This document shows positions 1-7,291 of a stretch of DNA of 19,763 nucleotides, piece after piece; the first letter of the stretch is position 1, and every line of letters begins with the position of its first letter. The stretch is taken from positions 1-19,763 of the forward strand of contig CAZVME010000062.1 in the NCBI GenBank assembly GCA_964628835.1. Reading direction: 5' to 3'. The position numbers were made by a program, and so were the translations under genes. The stretch comes from JAAGZL01 sp964628835. Lineage in GTDB: Bacteria; Pseudomonadota; Gammaproteobacteria; Chromatiales; Chromatiaceae. The notes below the pieces were generated by a model. That model did not search any database. It had not been told where the DNA came from and was given only the letters and a program-made list of their open reading frames with translations.

Positions 1-195
1 CTCATCGCGCTGATGCTTGAGATAGTCCATGTGATTGCGGCGCATATCCATTGTGGAAGCCACGCAGTCCTTCAGACCTGCGGCTTTGGAACCTTCCACA
101 ACAGCCGAACCACTTATGGCAGCAGTAGATAGTGTGAGCAGCATGCCCATCACAACCAGTGCCGCTATTCGTTTGAGGCCATTTAACCTATGCAT
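1..195 (-). CDS. dsrJ: DsrJ, periplasmic cytochrome c subunit of the DsrMKJOP complex (3' part outside window)
   Basis: The 65 codons present read in frame to the window edge. They encode an N-terminal hydrophobic segment (about residues 9-28, signal peptide or membrane anchor) followed by a stretch with Cys44, His55 and His61 in the context DCVAS...RRNHMDYLKHQRD. This matches the start of DsrJ, the triheme cytochrome c of the DsrMKJOP transmembrane complex. In Allochromatium vinosum one haem has an unusual His/Cys ligation, and Cys44 is in about the right place for that cysteine. The CXXCH haem sites lie in the missing part. The ATG at 193-195 is preceded by AGGAG at a spacing of about 10, and dsrK ends 30 bases upstream. 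dsrL is expected between dsrK and dsrJ in the A. vinosum order and is absent here. Confidence 0.85.
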   Translation of the reverse strand, partial: MHRLNGLKRIAALVVMGMLLTLSTAAISGSAVVEGSKAAGLKDCVASTMDMRRNHMDYLKHQRDE

Positions 196-225
196 TACAA
201 CTAAGCTCCTATTGACTGGAGATGA

Positions 226-1773
226 TTATTCTTCGGATTCCAACTCGGCACCACTCTCGGCCGCATCGTCCTCTGTCACCTGCCCGGTCAGGACAACAGC
301 ATTACTGACCAATTGATGCAGACTCACAATCTGGTCCATATCCATACCGTAGTAAGGCAGAACCTTGGTGAACTGACTCTTACAGATAGCGCAGATGGCC
401 GCCATGTGGGTCACGCCCTTATCCTTAATGACATTCTGTAACGCACTCATTCTCGGCAATGCGCCCTTAACCCGCACTTCCATCAGGTCGTCAGTCAAAA
501 GACCACCGCCACCACCGCAGCAGAAGGTCTTCTCACCAATGCTATCGTGATGCATGTCTACATAATTATTGCAGACTGCCTTGATTACGTTACGCGGAAT
601 CTCAAACTGACCTCCCGGCTTATCCCCCATACGGGTGGCGCGAGCCACGTTGCAGGAGTCATGAAAGGTCAGGGTCATATCGTCGTTGGCGGATTTGTCG
701 ATATTCAGATTACCCTGCTGTATCTGGTCCCAGGTGTACTCAAGAATATGCTGTGGTACCGGATATTTTGGATCCAGGAACTCAAAAGGTCCAGCCAAGG
801 TATTCAGGAAAGCGTAAGCAACGCGCCAGGCATGGCCACACTCGCCGAATACTATACGTTTTACACCCAGCTCCAACGCCGCTTCACGGATACGCAGGGA
901 GATGCGACGCATGTTTTCGTAACTACCGATGAACATGCCAAAGTTGCCGGCTTCAGAAGCCAGACTACTCATGGTCCAACTGGCGCCGGCCTCGTGAAAC
1001 ACCTTACCATATCCGATCAGGCCGTCGATATGGGGTTCGACAAAGAAATCCGCCGATGGAGTAACCAGCAGGATATCTGCACCCTTAACATCCAGAGGGA
1101 ACTTGACCGCAACCCCGGTGTCATCCTCCACGTCCTCTTCCAGACCCTCCAGGGTGTTCGCTAGAGCGGGACCGGGCAGGCCCAGATTGTTGCCGATCTT
1201 ATACACCTTGGCGATGATCTCGTTACAGTACTTCTGACCATAGCCGATGCTATCCAGGATCTCGCGCGCCGCCATGGAGATCTCTGCGGTATCGATTCCG
1301 TAGGGGCAGAATACCGAGCAACGACGGCACTGAGAGCATTGATGGTAATAGCTGTACCACTCGTCCAGGGTATCGCGGGTCAGATCCTCGGCGCCCACCA
1401 GCTTGGGGAAATACTTTCCAGCAAAGGTGAAGTAGCGGCGATATACCTTGCGCAGTAGGTCCTGACGACCAACTGGCATATTTTTTGGGTCTTTGGTACT
1501 GAGAAAATAGTGACACTTGTCGGTGCAGGAGCCGCACTTTACACAGGCATCCAGGAACACCTGGAGTGAGCGATAGCGACCGCGTAGATCATCCAGCTTT
1601 TCCAGCGCCTTGTCATGCCAATCTTCGACCAGCTCTGCTGGAAACCCAAGATCTGTATTATGCTCAGGCTTGGTGACTACGAATGGCTTAGCATGAGCCA
1701 TCGTCCCTTCCTGAACCTCAGGAACGTCCACAAATTCTTTGAGTTCCGGTACGTCAAATTCTACCTTGGCCAT
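226..1773 (-). CDS. dsrK: DsrK, heterodisulfide-reductase-like iron-sulfur subunit of DsrMKJOP
   Basis: This 515-residue cytoplasmic protein is the presumed catalytic subunit of the DsrMKJOP complex, where it exchanges electrons with the DsrC disulfide/trisulfide. Two 4Fe-4S ferredoxin-type clusters are visible: Cys77/80/83/87 and Cys146/149/152/156. The C-terminal half carries CCG-type cysteine motifs (FGECGHAW, then HDSCN and TFCCGGGGG) that in HdrB-like proteins bind the noncubane active-site cluster. Length and motif order fit the DsrK family. The ATG follows GAGG at about 8 bases. dsrM ends 27 bases upstream and dsrJ starts 30 bases downstream, so it is in the same transcript. The last residues (EDDAAESGAELESEE) form an acidic tail. 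The identification is firm. Confidence 0.95.
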   Translation of the reverse strand: MAKVEFDVPELKEFVDVPEVQEGTMAHAKPFVVTKPEHNTDLGFPAELVEDWHDKALEKLDDLRGRYRSLQVFLDACVKCGSCTDKCHYFLSTKDPKNMPVGRQDLLRKVYRRYFTFAGKYFPKLVGAEDLTRDTLDEWYSYYHQCSQCRRCSVFCPYGIDTAEISMAAREILDSIGYGQKYCNEIIAKVYKIGNNLGLPGPALANTLEGLEEDVEDDTGVAVKFPLDVKGADILLVTPSADFFVEPHIDGLIGYGKVFHEAGASWTMSSLASEAGNFGMFIGSYENMRRISLRIREAALELGVKRIVFGECGHAWRVAYAFLNTLAGPFEFLDPKYPVPQHILEYTWDQIQQGNLNIDKSANDDMTLTFHDSCNVARATRMGDKPGGQFEIPRNVIKAVCNNYVDMHHDSIGEKTFCCGGGGGLLTDDLMEVRVKGALPRMSALQNVIKDKGVTHMAAICAICKSQFTKVLPYYGMDMDQIVSLHQLVSNAVVLTGQVTEDDAAESGAELESEE

Positions 1774-1784
1774 GGAATTTCCTC

Positions 1785-1804
1785 TTAGGCTCAGTTCAGC
1801 CTAA
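1785..1804 (-). other. Small stem-loop between dsrM and dsrK
   Basis: TTAGGCT and AGCCTAA form a perfect 7-bp stem with a 6-base loop. The arm on the dsrM side contains the dsrM stop codon (1801-1803). No U-run follows on the minus strand, so it is not a classical terminator. It may be a processing or stabilising element, or chance. Confidence 0.4.
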
Positions 1805-2535
1805 CTCTGTTCTTCTTCGAGCGCCTTCGCCCATGGGGCTATGTGGCGCTGCTCGCGTGGATTATCTACCTGATTTCTGGTCGGACTAAAGAAAATGCCC
1901 GGTACGTGCAGCAATTTGCTGAACGGGAAGATCAGCATCAGCAATGCAACCAAAGAAAGATGGACGATAAGCGGAAAATCAGCCGGTAGTTGTCCACCAC
2001 TGAAGGTAAAGAACTGTTTAATAGCGATAATGTCAGTGTGCACCACGAATGACATCATCAAGCCACTGAATCCGATGAAACCCAGCATAAGTAGCATCAG
2101 ATAATCGGACGGGGCTGAGATATAACGCACCCGGTCAACAAAGATACGGCGCAGAAATAGTCCAGCTAGCCCAAATACCATTGCAAACCCGGCGTAAGCG
2201 CCAAACGGCTGTATCAGTTCAATCATGGTCCAGATCACAGGTGGAACCCAGTCCGGCTTTATGAAGTAGCGCAGATGCCTCAGCAACACCAGGAGCAAAG
2301 CCATGTGGAACACCCAGGAAAAAATCCAGGTCCACTTGGTGCCCTTGAAAAGACTCTCGAAAAATACCACTTCCCGGAACATACGCATCACCACACCACT
2401 TTTGGTAACAGGTGCTGGTGTGGTTACGATCTTTAGTGGAGCCGGGGTCTTGGCATACTGGATTACCTTCAGCGTTAGGCCCGTCACAAAGACGATGCTA
2501 GCTAGAATGAACAGTAGCGCAAAGAATAATGACAT
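1801..2535 (-). CDS. dsrM: DsrM, membrane cytochrome b subunit of DsrMKJOP
   Basis: This 244-residue integral membrane protein has about five hydrophobic segments (near residues 2-24, 70-92, 108-128, 144-166 and 184-204). Histidines suited to haem b binding lie in or beside them (FHMALLL, HLRYF, VVHTD, IVHLS, LLHVP). This matches DsrM, the NarI-like dihaem quinone-interacting subunit that partners DsrK. I place the start at the ATG at 2533-2535 (MSLFFALL), because GGAGGA lies about 11 bases upstream and the protein then begins directly with its first membrane helix. A longer reading from 2586 adds 17 polar residues without a ribosome binding site. It is separated from dsrC by 215 bases, the longest gap in the operon, and may be expressed at a different level from dsrC. 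Confidence 0.93.
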   Translation of the reverse strand: MSLFFALLFILASIVFVTGLTLKVIQYAKTPAPLKIVTTPAPVTKSGVVMRMFREVVFFESLFKGTKWTWIFSWVFHMALLLVLLRHLRYFIKPDWVPPVIWTMIELIQPFGAYAGFAMVFGLAGLFLRRIFVDRVRYISAPSDYLMLLMLGFIGFSGLMMSFVVHTDIIAIKQFFTFSGGQLPADFPLIVHLSLVALLMLIFPFSKLLHVPGIFFSPTRNQVDNPREQRHIAPWAKALEEEQS

Positions 2536-2704
2536 GATCCTGCGATCCTCCGTCGGGTTTACCTGCCCCACCAGAGTACACACCATAGAAAAAGATTTGG
2601 TTATGGCTTCTTACCAATATATAGACAAAAAAACCGTATCTATTATTATGCGGCCATCTTATCCAGATGACTCCAGCCACGTACTTATTAGGTTCAGGTC
2701 TAAC
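2536..2704 (-). promoter_or_regulatory. Long leader/possible internal promoter region ahead of dsrM
   Basis: This non-coding spacer lies between the dsrC 3' hairpin and the dsrM start. On the dsr strand it is AT-rich and includes a run of seven T followed by TATATATT-like sequence (about 2610-2634), suitable for a weak terminator or an internal promoter. No clear -35/-10 pair can be assigned by eye. An open frame runs through it (2498-2740) but includes the hairpin and has no family resemblance, so I do not call a gene. Confidence 0.3.
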
Positions 2705-2739
2705 TGACTGGCAGTAGGTCAGAGACCCGCTGCCAGTCA
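2705..2739 (-). other. Strong 35-nt stem-loop directly after dsrC
   Basis: TGACTGGCAG (2705-2714) pairs with CTGCCAGTCA (2730-2739), and inside it GGTC pairs with GACC around a 3-base loop. The result is a nearly uninterrupted 14-bp stem with one 2x2 internal mismatch. It starts 11 bases past the dsrC stop. No U-run follows immediately on the minus strand, so it fits an mRNA 3'-end stabilising or processing hairpin or a partial terminator. Its core (CTGGCAG/CTGCCAG) recurs in the hairpin after the dsrC paralogue at 9441-9471. Confidence 0.7.
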
Positions 2740-2750
2740 TATTTTACTAC

Positions 2751-3083
2751 TTAGATACAACCGGTAGGCTTAGGCAAACCGGCATAACGGCAGGCCTGTT
2801 TGCCAGGGCCGTATGGGAACAGGGCGTACAGATACTTGCTGTTACCCTTTTCCTTACCCAGTTTCTTGCCAACAGCCTTGGTGAGAACACGCACTGCAGG
2901 GGCAATCTGATACTCTTGGTAGTACTCACGCAGGAATTTGATGATATCCCAGTGCTCTTCGCCCAGAACTAGATCATCCTCTGCGGCCATAACCTCAGCG
3001 ATACCAGGCACCCAGTCATCCAGATTTACCAGATAACCTTCCTCATCAACCTCATAACTTTTACCGTCAACTTCGATAGCCAT
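2751..3083 (-). CDS. dsrC: DsrC, sulfur-carrier protein of the rDsr pathway
   Basis: DsrC is the small cytoplasmic sulfur carrier (110 residues here) that receives persulfide sulfur from DsrEFH and presents it to DsrAB, leaving as a trisulfide or disulfide that is dealt with by DsrMKJOP. Both redox cysteines of true DsrC are present in the flexible C-terminal arm: Cys98 in GKQACRYAGL and the penultimate Cys109 in PKPTGCI, ten residues apart. The N-terminal YEVDEEGYL...DDW segment is also typical. The last residue is Ile. The ATG follows AGGAG at about 8 bases. dsrH ends 44 bases upstream, and a strong stem-loop follows the stop. In A. vinosum DsrC has been reported to bind dsr promoter DNA as well, so it may have a regulatory side role. 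Confidence 0.97.
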   Translation of the reverse strand: MAIEVDGKSYEVDEEGYLVNLDDWVPGIAEVMAAEDDLVLGEEHWDIIKFLREYYQEYQIAPAVRVLTKAVGKKLGKEKGNSKYLYALFPYGPGKQACRYAGLPKPTGCI

Positions 3084-3127
3084 GCACTTTCTCCTAACGT
3101 TAATCTATTCAGGTCAGATATTCTGAA

Positions 3128-3433
3128 TCAGACCCAGGCTTGAACTTTATCGTGTTCAGCAGACAGGTCAACAAAACCTGCATAGTCCACAATCTCAATT
3201 CCATCAATCATCTTATCATCAGTAATGCCACGCGCTTTCAGATCAGCACCCAGAGCATACAGCTTTACTCCATCGGATCCCGCTACTAACGGCTCGATAC
3301 TGGCACCCTTAAGAACCGCATAAACTGCATCCTCATAGAAGAGTATGGAACTACCCTCCAAAGCATGAGCCAGACAACTACCAACTGAACTTTTCTCAAA
3401 AGGTGACTTGTTTACTGTGTGTAAAATACTCAT
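3128..3433 (-). CDS. dsrH: DsrH, subunit of the DsrEFH sulfurtransferase
   Basis: This 101-residue TusB/DsrH-family protein has Cys20 (VGSCLAHAL), the position of the conserved cysteine of A. vinosum DsrH. With DsrE and DsrF it forms the cytoplasmic heterohexamer that relays sulfur to DsrC, homologous to TusBCD of tRNA thiolation. The ATG follows GGAG at about 8 bases; dsrF ends 14 bases upstream. DsrEFH occurs in sulfur oxidisers and not in sulfate reducers, so this gene helps to fix the direction of the pathway. A weak 6-bp inverted repeat (ATTCAG...CTGAAT, 3107-3128) overlaps its stop and lies ahead of dsrC. Confidence 0.95.
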   Translation of the reverse strand: MSILHTVNKSPFEKSSVGSCLAHALEGSSILFYEDAVYAVLKGASIEPLVAGSDGVKLYALGADLKARGITDDKMIDGIEIVDYAGFVDLSAEHDKVQAWV

Positions 3434-3447
3434 TCGTATGCTCCGCC

Positions 3448-3858
3448 CTAGAAACTGAAAATGACATCCTGCTGATCCAGCACACTGCTGAGTTCAGCAC
3501 GGCTGACAACGCGGATTGAGTCTTTCTCTGCCCAATCTTCATCCTCATCTTCCCATTTCAGATCCATCAGATCGTCAATGGTCAGGCCTCGTTCTTCCAG
3601 TGACTCCTGCTCAACGTAGAGCTTGGTGACATCATAATCACCCAGAGCAGAGTAGGTTGCAGAAAAGTTCTTGGACTCGAGCTCCGACGTATCCTGGTTC
3701 TTCAACAGCTGATACACACCATCATCAAAGAATGCCACGCTGACATCCTGATCAAAGGCAGCACCAATCAATACAACCTCCAGTGATTCCCAGGCATAGA
3801 TAGTACCATGGGGAGCACGGCGGTTGACGTACATGAATTTTTTAATATCTTCAGACAT
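3448..3858 (-). CDS. dsrF: DsrF, subunit of the DsrEFH sulfurtransferase
   Basis: This 136-residue TusC/DsrF-family protein has the family-like opening (KKFMYVNRRAPHGTIYAWESLEVVL) and the FFDDGVYQLL segment that corresponds to the DGV element of the DsrE/F fold. It contains no cysteine, in keeping with a structural role within the DsrE2F2H2 complex, where DsrE and DsrH carry the active cysteines. The ATG follows AGAGG at about 9 bases, 17 bases after the dsrE stop. It carries an acidic patch (EDEDEDWAEKD) in its last third. Confidence 0.94.
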   Translation of the reverse strand: MSEDIKKFMYVNRRAPHGTIYAWESLEVVLIGAAFDQDVSVAFFDDGVYQLLKNQDTSELESKNFSATYSALGDYDVTKLYVEQESLEERGLTIDDLMDLKWEDEDEDWAEKDSIRVVSRAELSSVLDQQDVIFSF

Positions 3859-3875
3859 GGATTCAACCTCTGTGC

Positions 3876-4268
3876 TTAATCACCAAAAACGACCAGACGA
3901 TCAGCCTGGACACCGGCTTCAATCAACTGCCCAAGCCCGGAAATACGAAAACCCGGAGCAATGTTCTCAGCGTCTTTGCCATTACGTTGCATCTCGCCCT
4001 CATCCACGATACCACGGCGCTGGGCTGCTGCCACACAAACCACCATATCCAGGTCATGCTTAGCTGCCAACTCGCTCCACCGATTAACGATATTACGATC
4101 ATCCTGTGGAGGAGTAGTCAGCTTGGTGCCGTTATTCACACCATCGTGGTAGAAGAAGACACGAAAGATCTCGTGCCCCTTCTCCAAGGCAGCCTTGGTG
4201 AACTGATAGGCGGAATCAGTAGCCTGATGCTGATATGGCCCTTCATTAACTTGAATTGAAAACTTCAT
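3876..4268 (-). CDS. dsrE: DsrE, active-site subunit of the DsrEFH sulfurtransferase
   Basis: This 130-residue TusD/DsrE-family protein carries the catalytic cysteine at exactly position 78 (DMVVCVAAAQRRG), as in A. vinosum DsrE, where it forms the persulfide passed to DsrC. The FFYHDGV and NRWSELA segments are also family features. It acts in the cytoplasm downstream of rhodanese/TusA-type sulfur donors. The ATG follows AAGGA at about 8 bases. The dsrB stop is 31 bases upstream and dsrF begins 17 bases downstream. Confidence 0.95.
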   Translation of the reverse strand: MKFSIQVNEGPYQHQATDSAYQFTKAALEKGHEIFRVFFYHDGVNNGTKLTTPPQDDRNIVNRWSELAAKHDLDMVVCVAAAQRRGIVDEGEMQRNGKDAENIAPGFRISGLGQLIEAGVQADRLVVFGD

Positions 4269-4299
4269 CTGTTTTCCTTTTAACTTTCGTCAGACCGAC

Positions 4300-5370
4300 T
4301 CAGAAGCGAACGTGAGTTGACGCATTCAAGTTGGCACGGCCACCACGCCAGTCATCGATGTGGTACTTGGTGAACGGCAGATTAGTCTTCTCGAAGAAAC
4401 TACCCCAGCCAATACGCTCAGCCCACTCACCGATACGCTCATAATCCTTGGCGTCGTCCTTATAGGCAGCGAGGATGCGTTTAACCACATCTCCAACCTC
4501 AGGCCAGCGTGGCGGGTTATTCGGTACGTTGGAAGCTACCAGCTTATGGAAGGTAGGCTTGCTACGGGCGTTGGAGTTTTTACCACCTACCCATATCGCA
4601 AAGTTGGAATGCTCAGGATCGTTGATCTGCATTGGCGGACATGGTGGGAAACATGCACCACAACATATGCACTTGCGCTCATCAACTTCAAGAGAAGGCT
4701 TGCCGTTAACCATCGCTGGGCGAATAGCCGCAACCGGGCAACGTGCAACAACGGTAGGACGCTCACACACATTTGCTACCAGATCATGGTTGATCTTTGG
4801 TGGCTTGACGTGCTGAATATTGATGGCGATATCACCCTGACCACCGCAGTTAATCTGACAGCAGGAGGTGGTAATCTTTACCCGGTTAGGCATCTCTTCA
4901 TGGGTGAACTCATTGACCAATTCATCCATAAGGGCCTTAACTGCACCAGAGGCGTCGGTACCAGGAATATCACAGTGCAACCAACCCTGGGTGTGGGCAA
5001 TCATGGATACTGAGTTACCGGTACCACCGATTGGATAGCCACATTCGGTCAGCTTGTCCATCAGCGGCTGTACTTGGCCCTCGGTGCTAACCATATACTC
5101 AATATTGGAACGAGAGGTAAAACGAACAAAGCCTTCAGCAAAATCATCGGCAATATCCATAAGCTCACGAATCATGGTTACGTCCATCTGACGTGGGGTA
5201 CCAGCACGTACGGTCCAAAGCTCATCGCCACTATTGGCAACATGGCGCAGGACACCAGGACGCGGGCGATCATGAAACTTCCAGTCGCCATAGTTCTTCT
5301 TCATCACCGGATGCAGATATGGGTCTATCTCCGGTACACCTGTCTCTTCGGGCATGCGAGGTTGGGACAT
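4300..5370 (-). CDS. dsrB: DsrB, beta subunit of reverse-type dissimilatory sulfite reductase
   Basis: This 356-residue protein pairs with DsrA to form the sirohaem/4Fe-4S enzyme that produces sulfite from reduced sulfur delivered by DsrC. Visible motifs are the TTSCCQINCGGQGD segment (Cys171-X3-Cys175, the cluster/sirohaem cysteine region) and an inserted ferredoxin domain with Cys211 and Cys234/237/240/244 (RKCICCGACFPPCPP). I use the ATG at 5368-5370 (MSQPRMPEETG), since GGAG lies about 8 bases upstream; the longer reading from 5382 adds four residues without a better site. It is 109 bases after dsrA, with a strong hairpin between them. The oxidative direction is inferred from the accompanying dsrEFH, not from DsrB alone. 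Confidence 0.96.
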   Translation of the reverse strand: MSQPRMPEETGVPEIDPYLHPVMKKNYGDWKFHDRPRPGVLRHVANSGDELWTVRAGTPRQMDVTMIRELMDIADDFAEGFVRFTSRSNIEYMVSTEGQVQPLMDKLTECGYPIGGTGNSVSMIAHTQGWLHCDIPGTDASGAVKALMDELVNEFTHEEMPNRVKITTSCCQINCGGQGDIAINIQHVKPPKINHDLVANVCERPTVVARCPVAAIRPAMVNGKPSLEVDERKCICCGACFPPCPPMQINDPEHSNFAIWVGGKNSNARSKPTFHKLVASNVPNNPPRWPEVGDVVKRILAAYKDDAKDYERIGEWAERIGWGSFFEKTNLPFTKYHIDDWRGGRANLNASTHVRF

Positions 5371-5408
5371 AATTATCTCCAAATATCTCTATTTCTAATT
5401 CATTTCGT

Positions 5409-5441
5409 GGCGCATAACCGAACCTGGGTCCGGTATGCGCC
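5409..5441 (-). other. Intercistronic stem-loop between dsrA and dsrB
   Basis: GGCGCAT and ATGCGCC form a perfect outer 7-bp stem, continued after a one-base bulge by ACCG/CGGT and then a short ACC/GGT helix. The whole 33 bases fold on themselves. No U-run follows. It could protect the dsrA 3' end or tune the dsrA:dsrB ratio. Confidence 0.6.
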
Positions 5442-5479
5442 GCGTATAAACCTGACGGTTAAGACTGACGGCAGCCTGA

Positions 5480-6724
5480 TCAGCCAGCAGTCTTGCGTTC
5501 GTTCCACTTGGCCACTTCCTCATCCCAGCCGTCCATACGGACGTATGAGTTCGAACGTGGACTACTGATCATGTTTGGATCCACTTCGAGGCCAACACCT
5601 TCCAGGAAGCCAGCAAGACCGATACGTTCGATCATCTCACCGGTACGCTCATGCTCCAGGGCGTTCTCGGCAAAGAAGTCGATTACTTCGGTAGCCAGCT
5701 CTTCCAGGGCTTCGAAGTCGTCATCCGTTTCCAGCTTCATGAATGGGACGATCACGGTACCCATGAGGTCACCGATCTTCAAGGTACGCTTACCACCGCA
5801 CAGGATGGTTATGCCTTTATCATCCCCAGGAGAGAGAGCCTTGTTCATCACGTTCAGGCAGTGCATACAACGTACGCAGTTCTTGTTGTCCACGTCCAGG
5901 GTATCGTCATCGTTCAGAGACAGCGCCTGAGTTGGGCAGCGAGTGATTACGTTATCCACAACGTACTTGCGTCCCTTCTCACCAACATAGGCTTTCACTT
6001 CGTCCTGGTTTACCTTCATGTCGTCGCGCCAGGTACCGAGAACTGCAAAGTCCGAACGCTGAATGGAGTTTACGCAGTCATTGGCGCAACCAGACACCTT
6101 ATATTTGAACTTGTATGGCAGGGCCGGACGATGCATGTCATCCAATACGTTGTTCACCAGCATACGCATGGTGCGCGCTTCGTCTAGACAGGACATTTCG
6201 CAGCGAGCAGCACCAACACAGGACATACCGGTACGCACAGCAGGACCAGCACCGCCCATGTCAAAACCCATTTCGTTGAACTCGTCGAAAGCCACCTGCA
6301 CTTTCTCAGTGGTGCAACCCTGCATCATGATATCACCGGTCTGACCATGCAGAGCGATGAGGCCAGCTCCATGCTCTTCCCAGATGTCACAGAACTTACG
6401 CATGGTAGCTGTATCGTAATGCATACCTGGAGGTGGAATGATACGGATGGTGTGGAACTCAGCACATGCAGGAAACAGCGGATTGTTATCGTCGTCCTTC
6501 AGCTCGGTGAAGCGAGGGATAACACCGCCACCGTAACCAATAACACCAACGGTACCGCCCTTCCAGTAGCCTAATTTGGTCTCGTATGAGGTTTCAAGTT
6601 GACCCAGCAGGTCAACAACCATGTCCTTATCCTTCGCCAGACGCTTCAGACCAGTTACGAAACTCGGCCATGGGCCGCTTTCCAGCTGATCGAGCATCGG
6701 AGTATCATGCAGTGGTTTTGCCAT
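5480..6724 (-). CDS. dsrA: DsrA, alpha subunit of reverse-type dissimilatory sulfite reductase
   Basis: This 414-residue protein, close to the usual family length, contains the sulfite-reductase signature C-X5-C...C-X3-C (Cys169/175 and Cys213/217: SCVGAARC and SGCANDC) that binds the coupled 4Fe-4S-sirohaem centre. A ferredoxin-like insertion has Cys263 and Cys283/286/289 (NCVRCMHC). The start is the ATG at 6722-6724 (MAKPLHDTPML), supported by GGGAG about 10 bases upstream. The open frame extends 33 codons further upstream, but that stretch has no family resemblance and no ribosome site. It is the first gene of the dsr operon and diverges from the gene at 7292. Control is probably exerted from the AT-rich palindromic region beyond 6725. 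Confidence 0.97.
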   Translation of the reverse strand: MAKPLHDTPMLDQLESGPWPSFVTGLKRLAKDKDMVVDLLGQLETSYETKLGYWKGGTVGVIGYGGGVIPRFTELKDDDNNPLFPACAEFHTIRIIPPPGMHYDTATMRKFCDIWEEHGAGLIALHGQTGDIMMQGCTTEKVQVAFDEFNEMGFDMGGAGPAVRTGMSCVGAARCEMSCLDEARTMRMLVNNVLDDMHRPALPYKFKYKVSGCANDCVNSIQRSDFAVLGTWRDDMKVNQDEVKAYVGEKGRKYVVDNVITRCPTQALSLNDDDTLDVDNKNCVRCMHCLNVMNKALSPGDDKGITILCGGKRTLKIGDLMGTVIVPFMKLETDDDFEALEELATEVIDFFAENALEHERTGEMIERIGLAGFLEGVGLEVDPNMISSPRSNSYVRMDGWDEEVAKWNERKTAG

Positions 6725-7291
6725 TACTTTAATCTCCCAATAATCATTAAATATGGGTTGTTTAACCACACCCTTGGACTTGATGTTTGAGCCACCAAAA
6801 ACCCGAGTGAACAATCTACGCAAATCAGGACCTGATTACTAAAAATAACCAAATGGCCCCAGCTACAGAATGGAGGAAAGTTTAGAATTTCCTAATGAAG
6901 TAAAATATTCCCACGATGGGGTGTATTGATACTATCAAAAATATCCCATATGGGATATATTTTACTAGATAATACCCTCATTATTAATATTGAACAACCA
7001 AATACCTAATTGATTGTATGTGTGTTTTTCCTGTCTTACCAAACTCCGTTACTTGAAAAAACTGGCTCCAGCCACTATTTATGCTTGAATCGACAGACGG
7101 CATGAAGGTGTTATTTTAGCCATTCTACATCAAACCAGGATGCACCTATCAATCTGCCTCTTGCCAACCGATTATGAATGGAGTTGAATAATATAAACCC
7201 GCTTGATCTATTCGTAACATCTGATGCACCATACCAAACCGTCTGATTAATCTTGAGTATCCATTTAATCCACGTGGAGGTCCTGAACACA
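6725..7291. promoter_or_regulatory. Divergent control region between dsrA and the rspA/cas6-like gene cluster
   Basis: These 567 bases hold no supportable gene and are distinctly AT-rich from about 6840 to 7110. They must carry the dsrA promoter (minus strand) and probably a promoter for the plus-strand genes; TAATAT at 7189-7194 is a possible -10 for the latter, with no good -35 at standard spacing. The clearest structure is the palindrome cluster at 6910-6958, entered separately. Confidence 0.6.
6910..6958. promoter_or_regulatory. Cluster of three palindromes, candidate operators for dsr
   Basis: Three inverted repeats follow each other within 49 bases: CCCA-cga-TGGG (6910-6920), TTGATA-c-TATCAA (6926-6938, perfect) and ATATCCCATATGGGATAT (6941-6958, a perfect 18-bp palindrome). 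The first and third share CCCA...TGGG half-sites. They lie about 190-235 bases upstream of the dsrA start in an AT-rich background. Dyad symmetry of this kind is typical of dimeric regulator sites; the regulator is unknown. Confidence 0.5.

Noticed and set aside
547..1164. Open frame of 205 codons antisense to dsrK
   Set aside because: It is the reverse-strand shadow of a firmly identified gene, with no ribosome site.
2671..2680. CTCCAGCCAC shared by the dsrM leader and the dsrA upstream region (7066-7075)
   Set aside because: Ten bases repeated twice in 20 kb is close to chance, and no dyad or promoter context is shared.
2536..2740. Possible small gene between dsrC and dsrM
   Set aside because: The open frame crosses the strong hairpin and runs out of frame into dsrM; there is no ribosome site.
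6725..6823. N-terminal extension of DsrA by 33 residues
   Set aside because: The GGGAG site and family-typical start support the ATG at 6724; the extension is not protein-like for DsrA.
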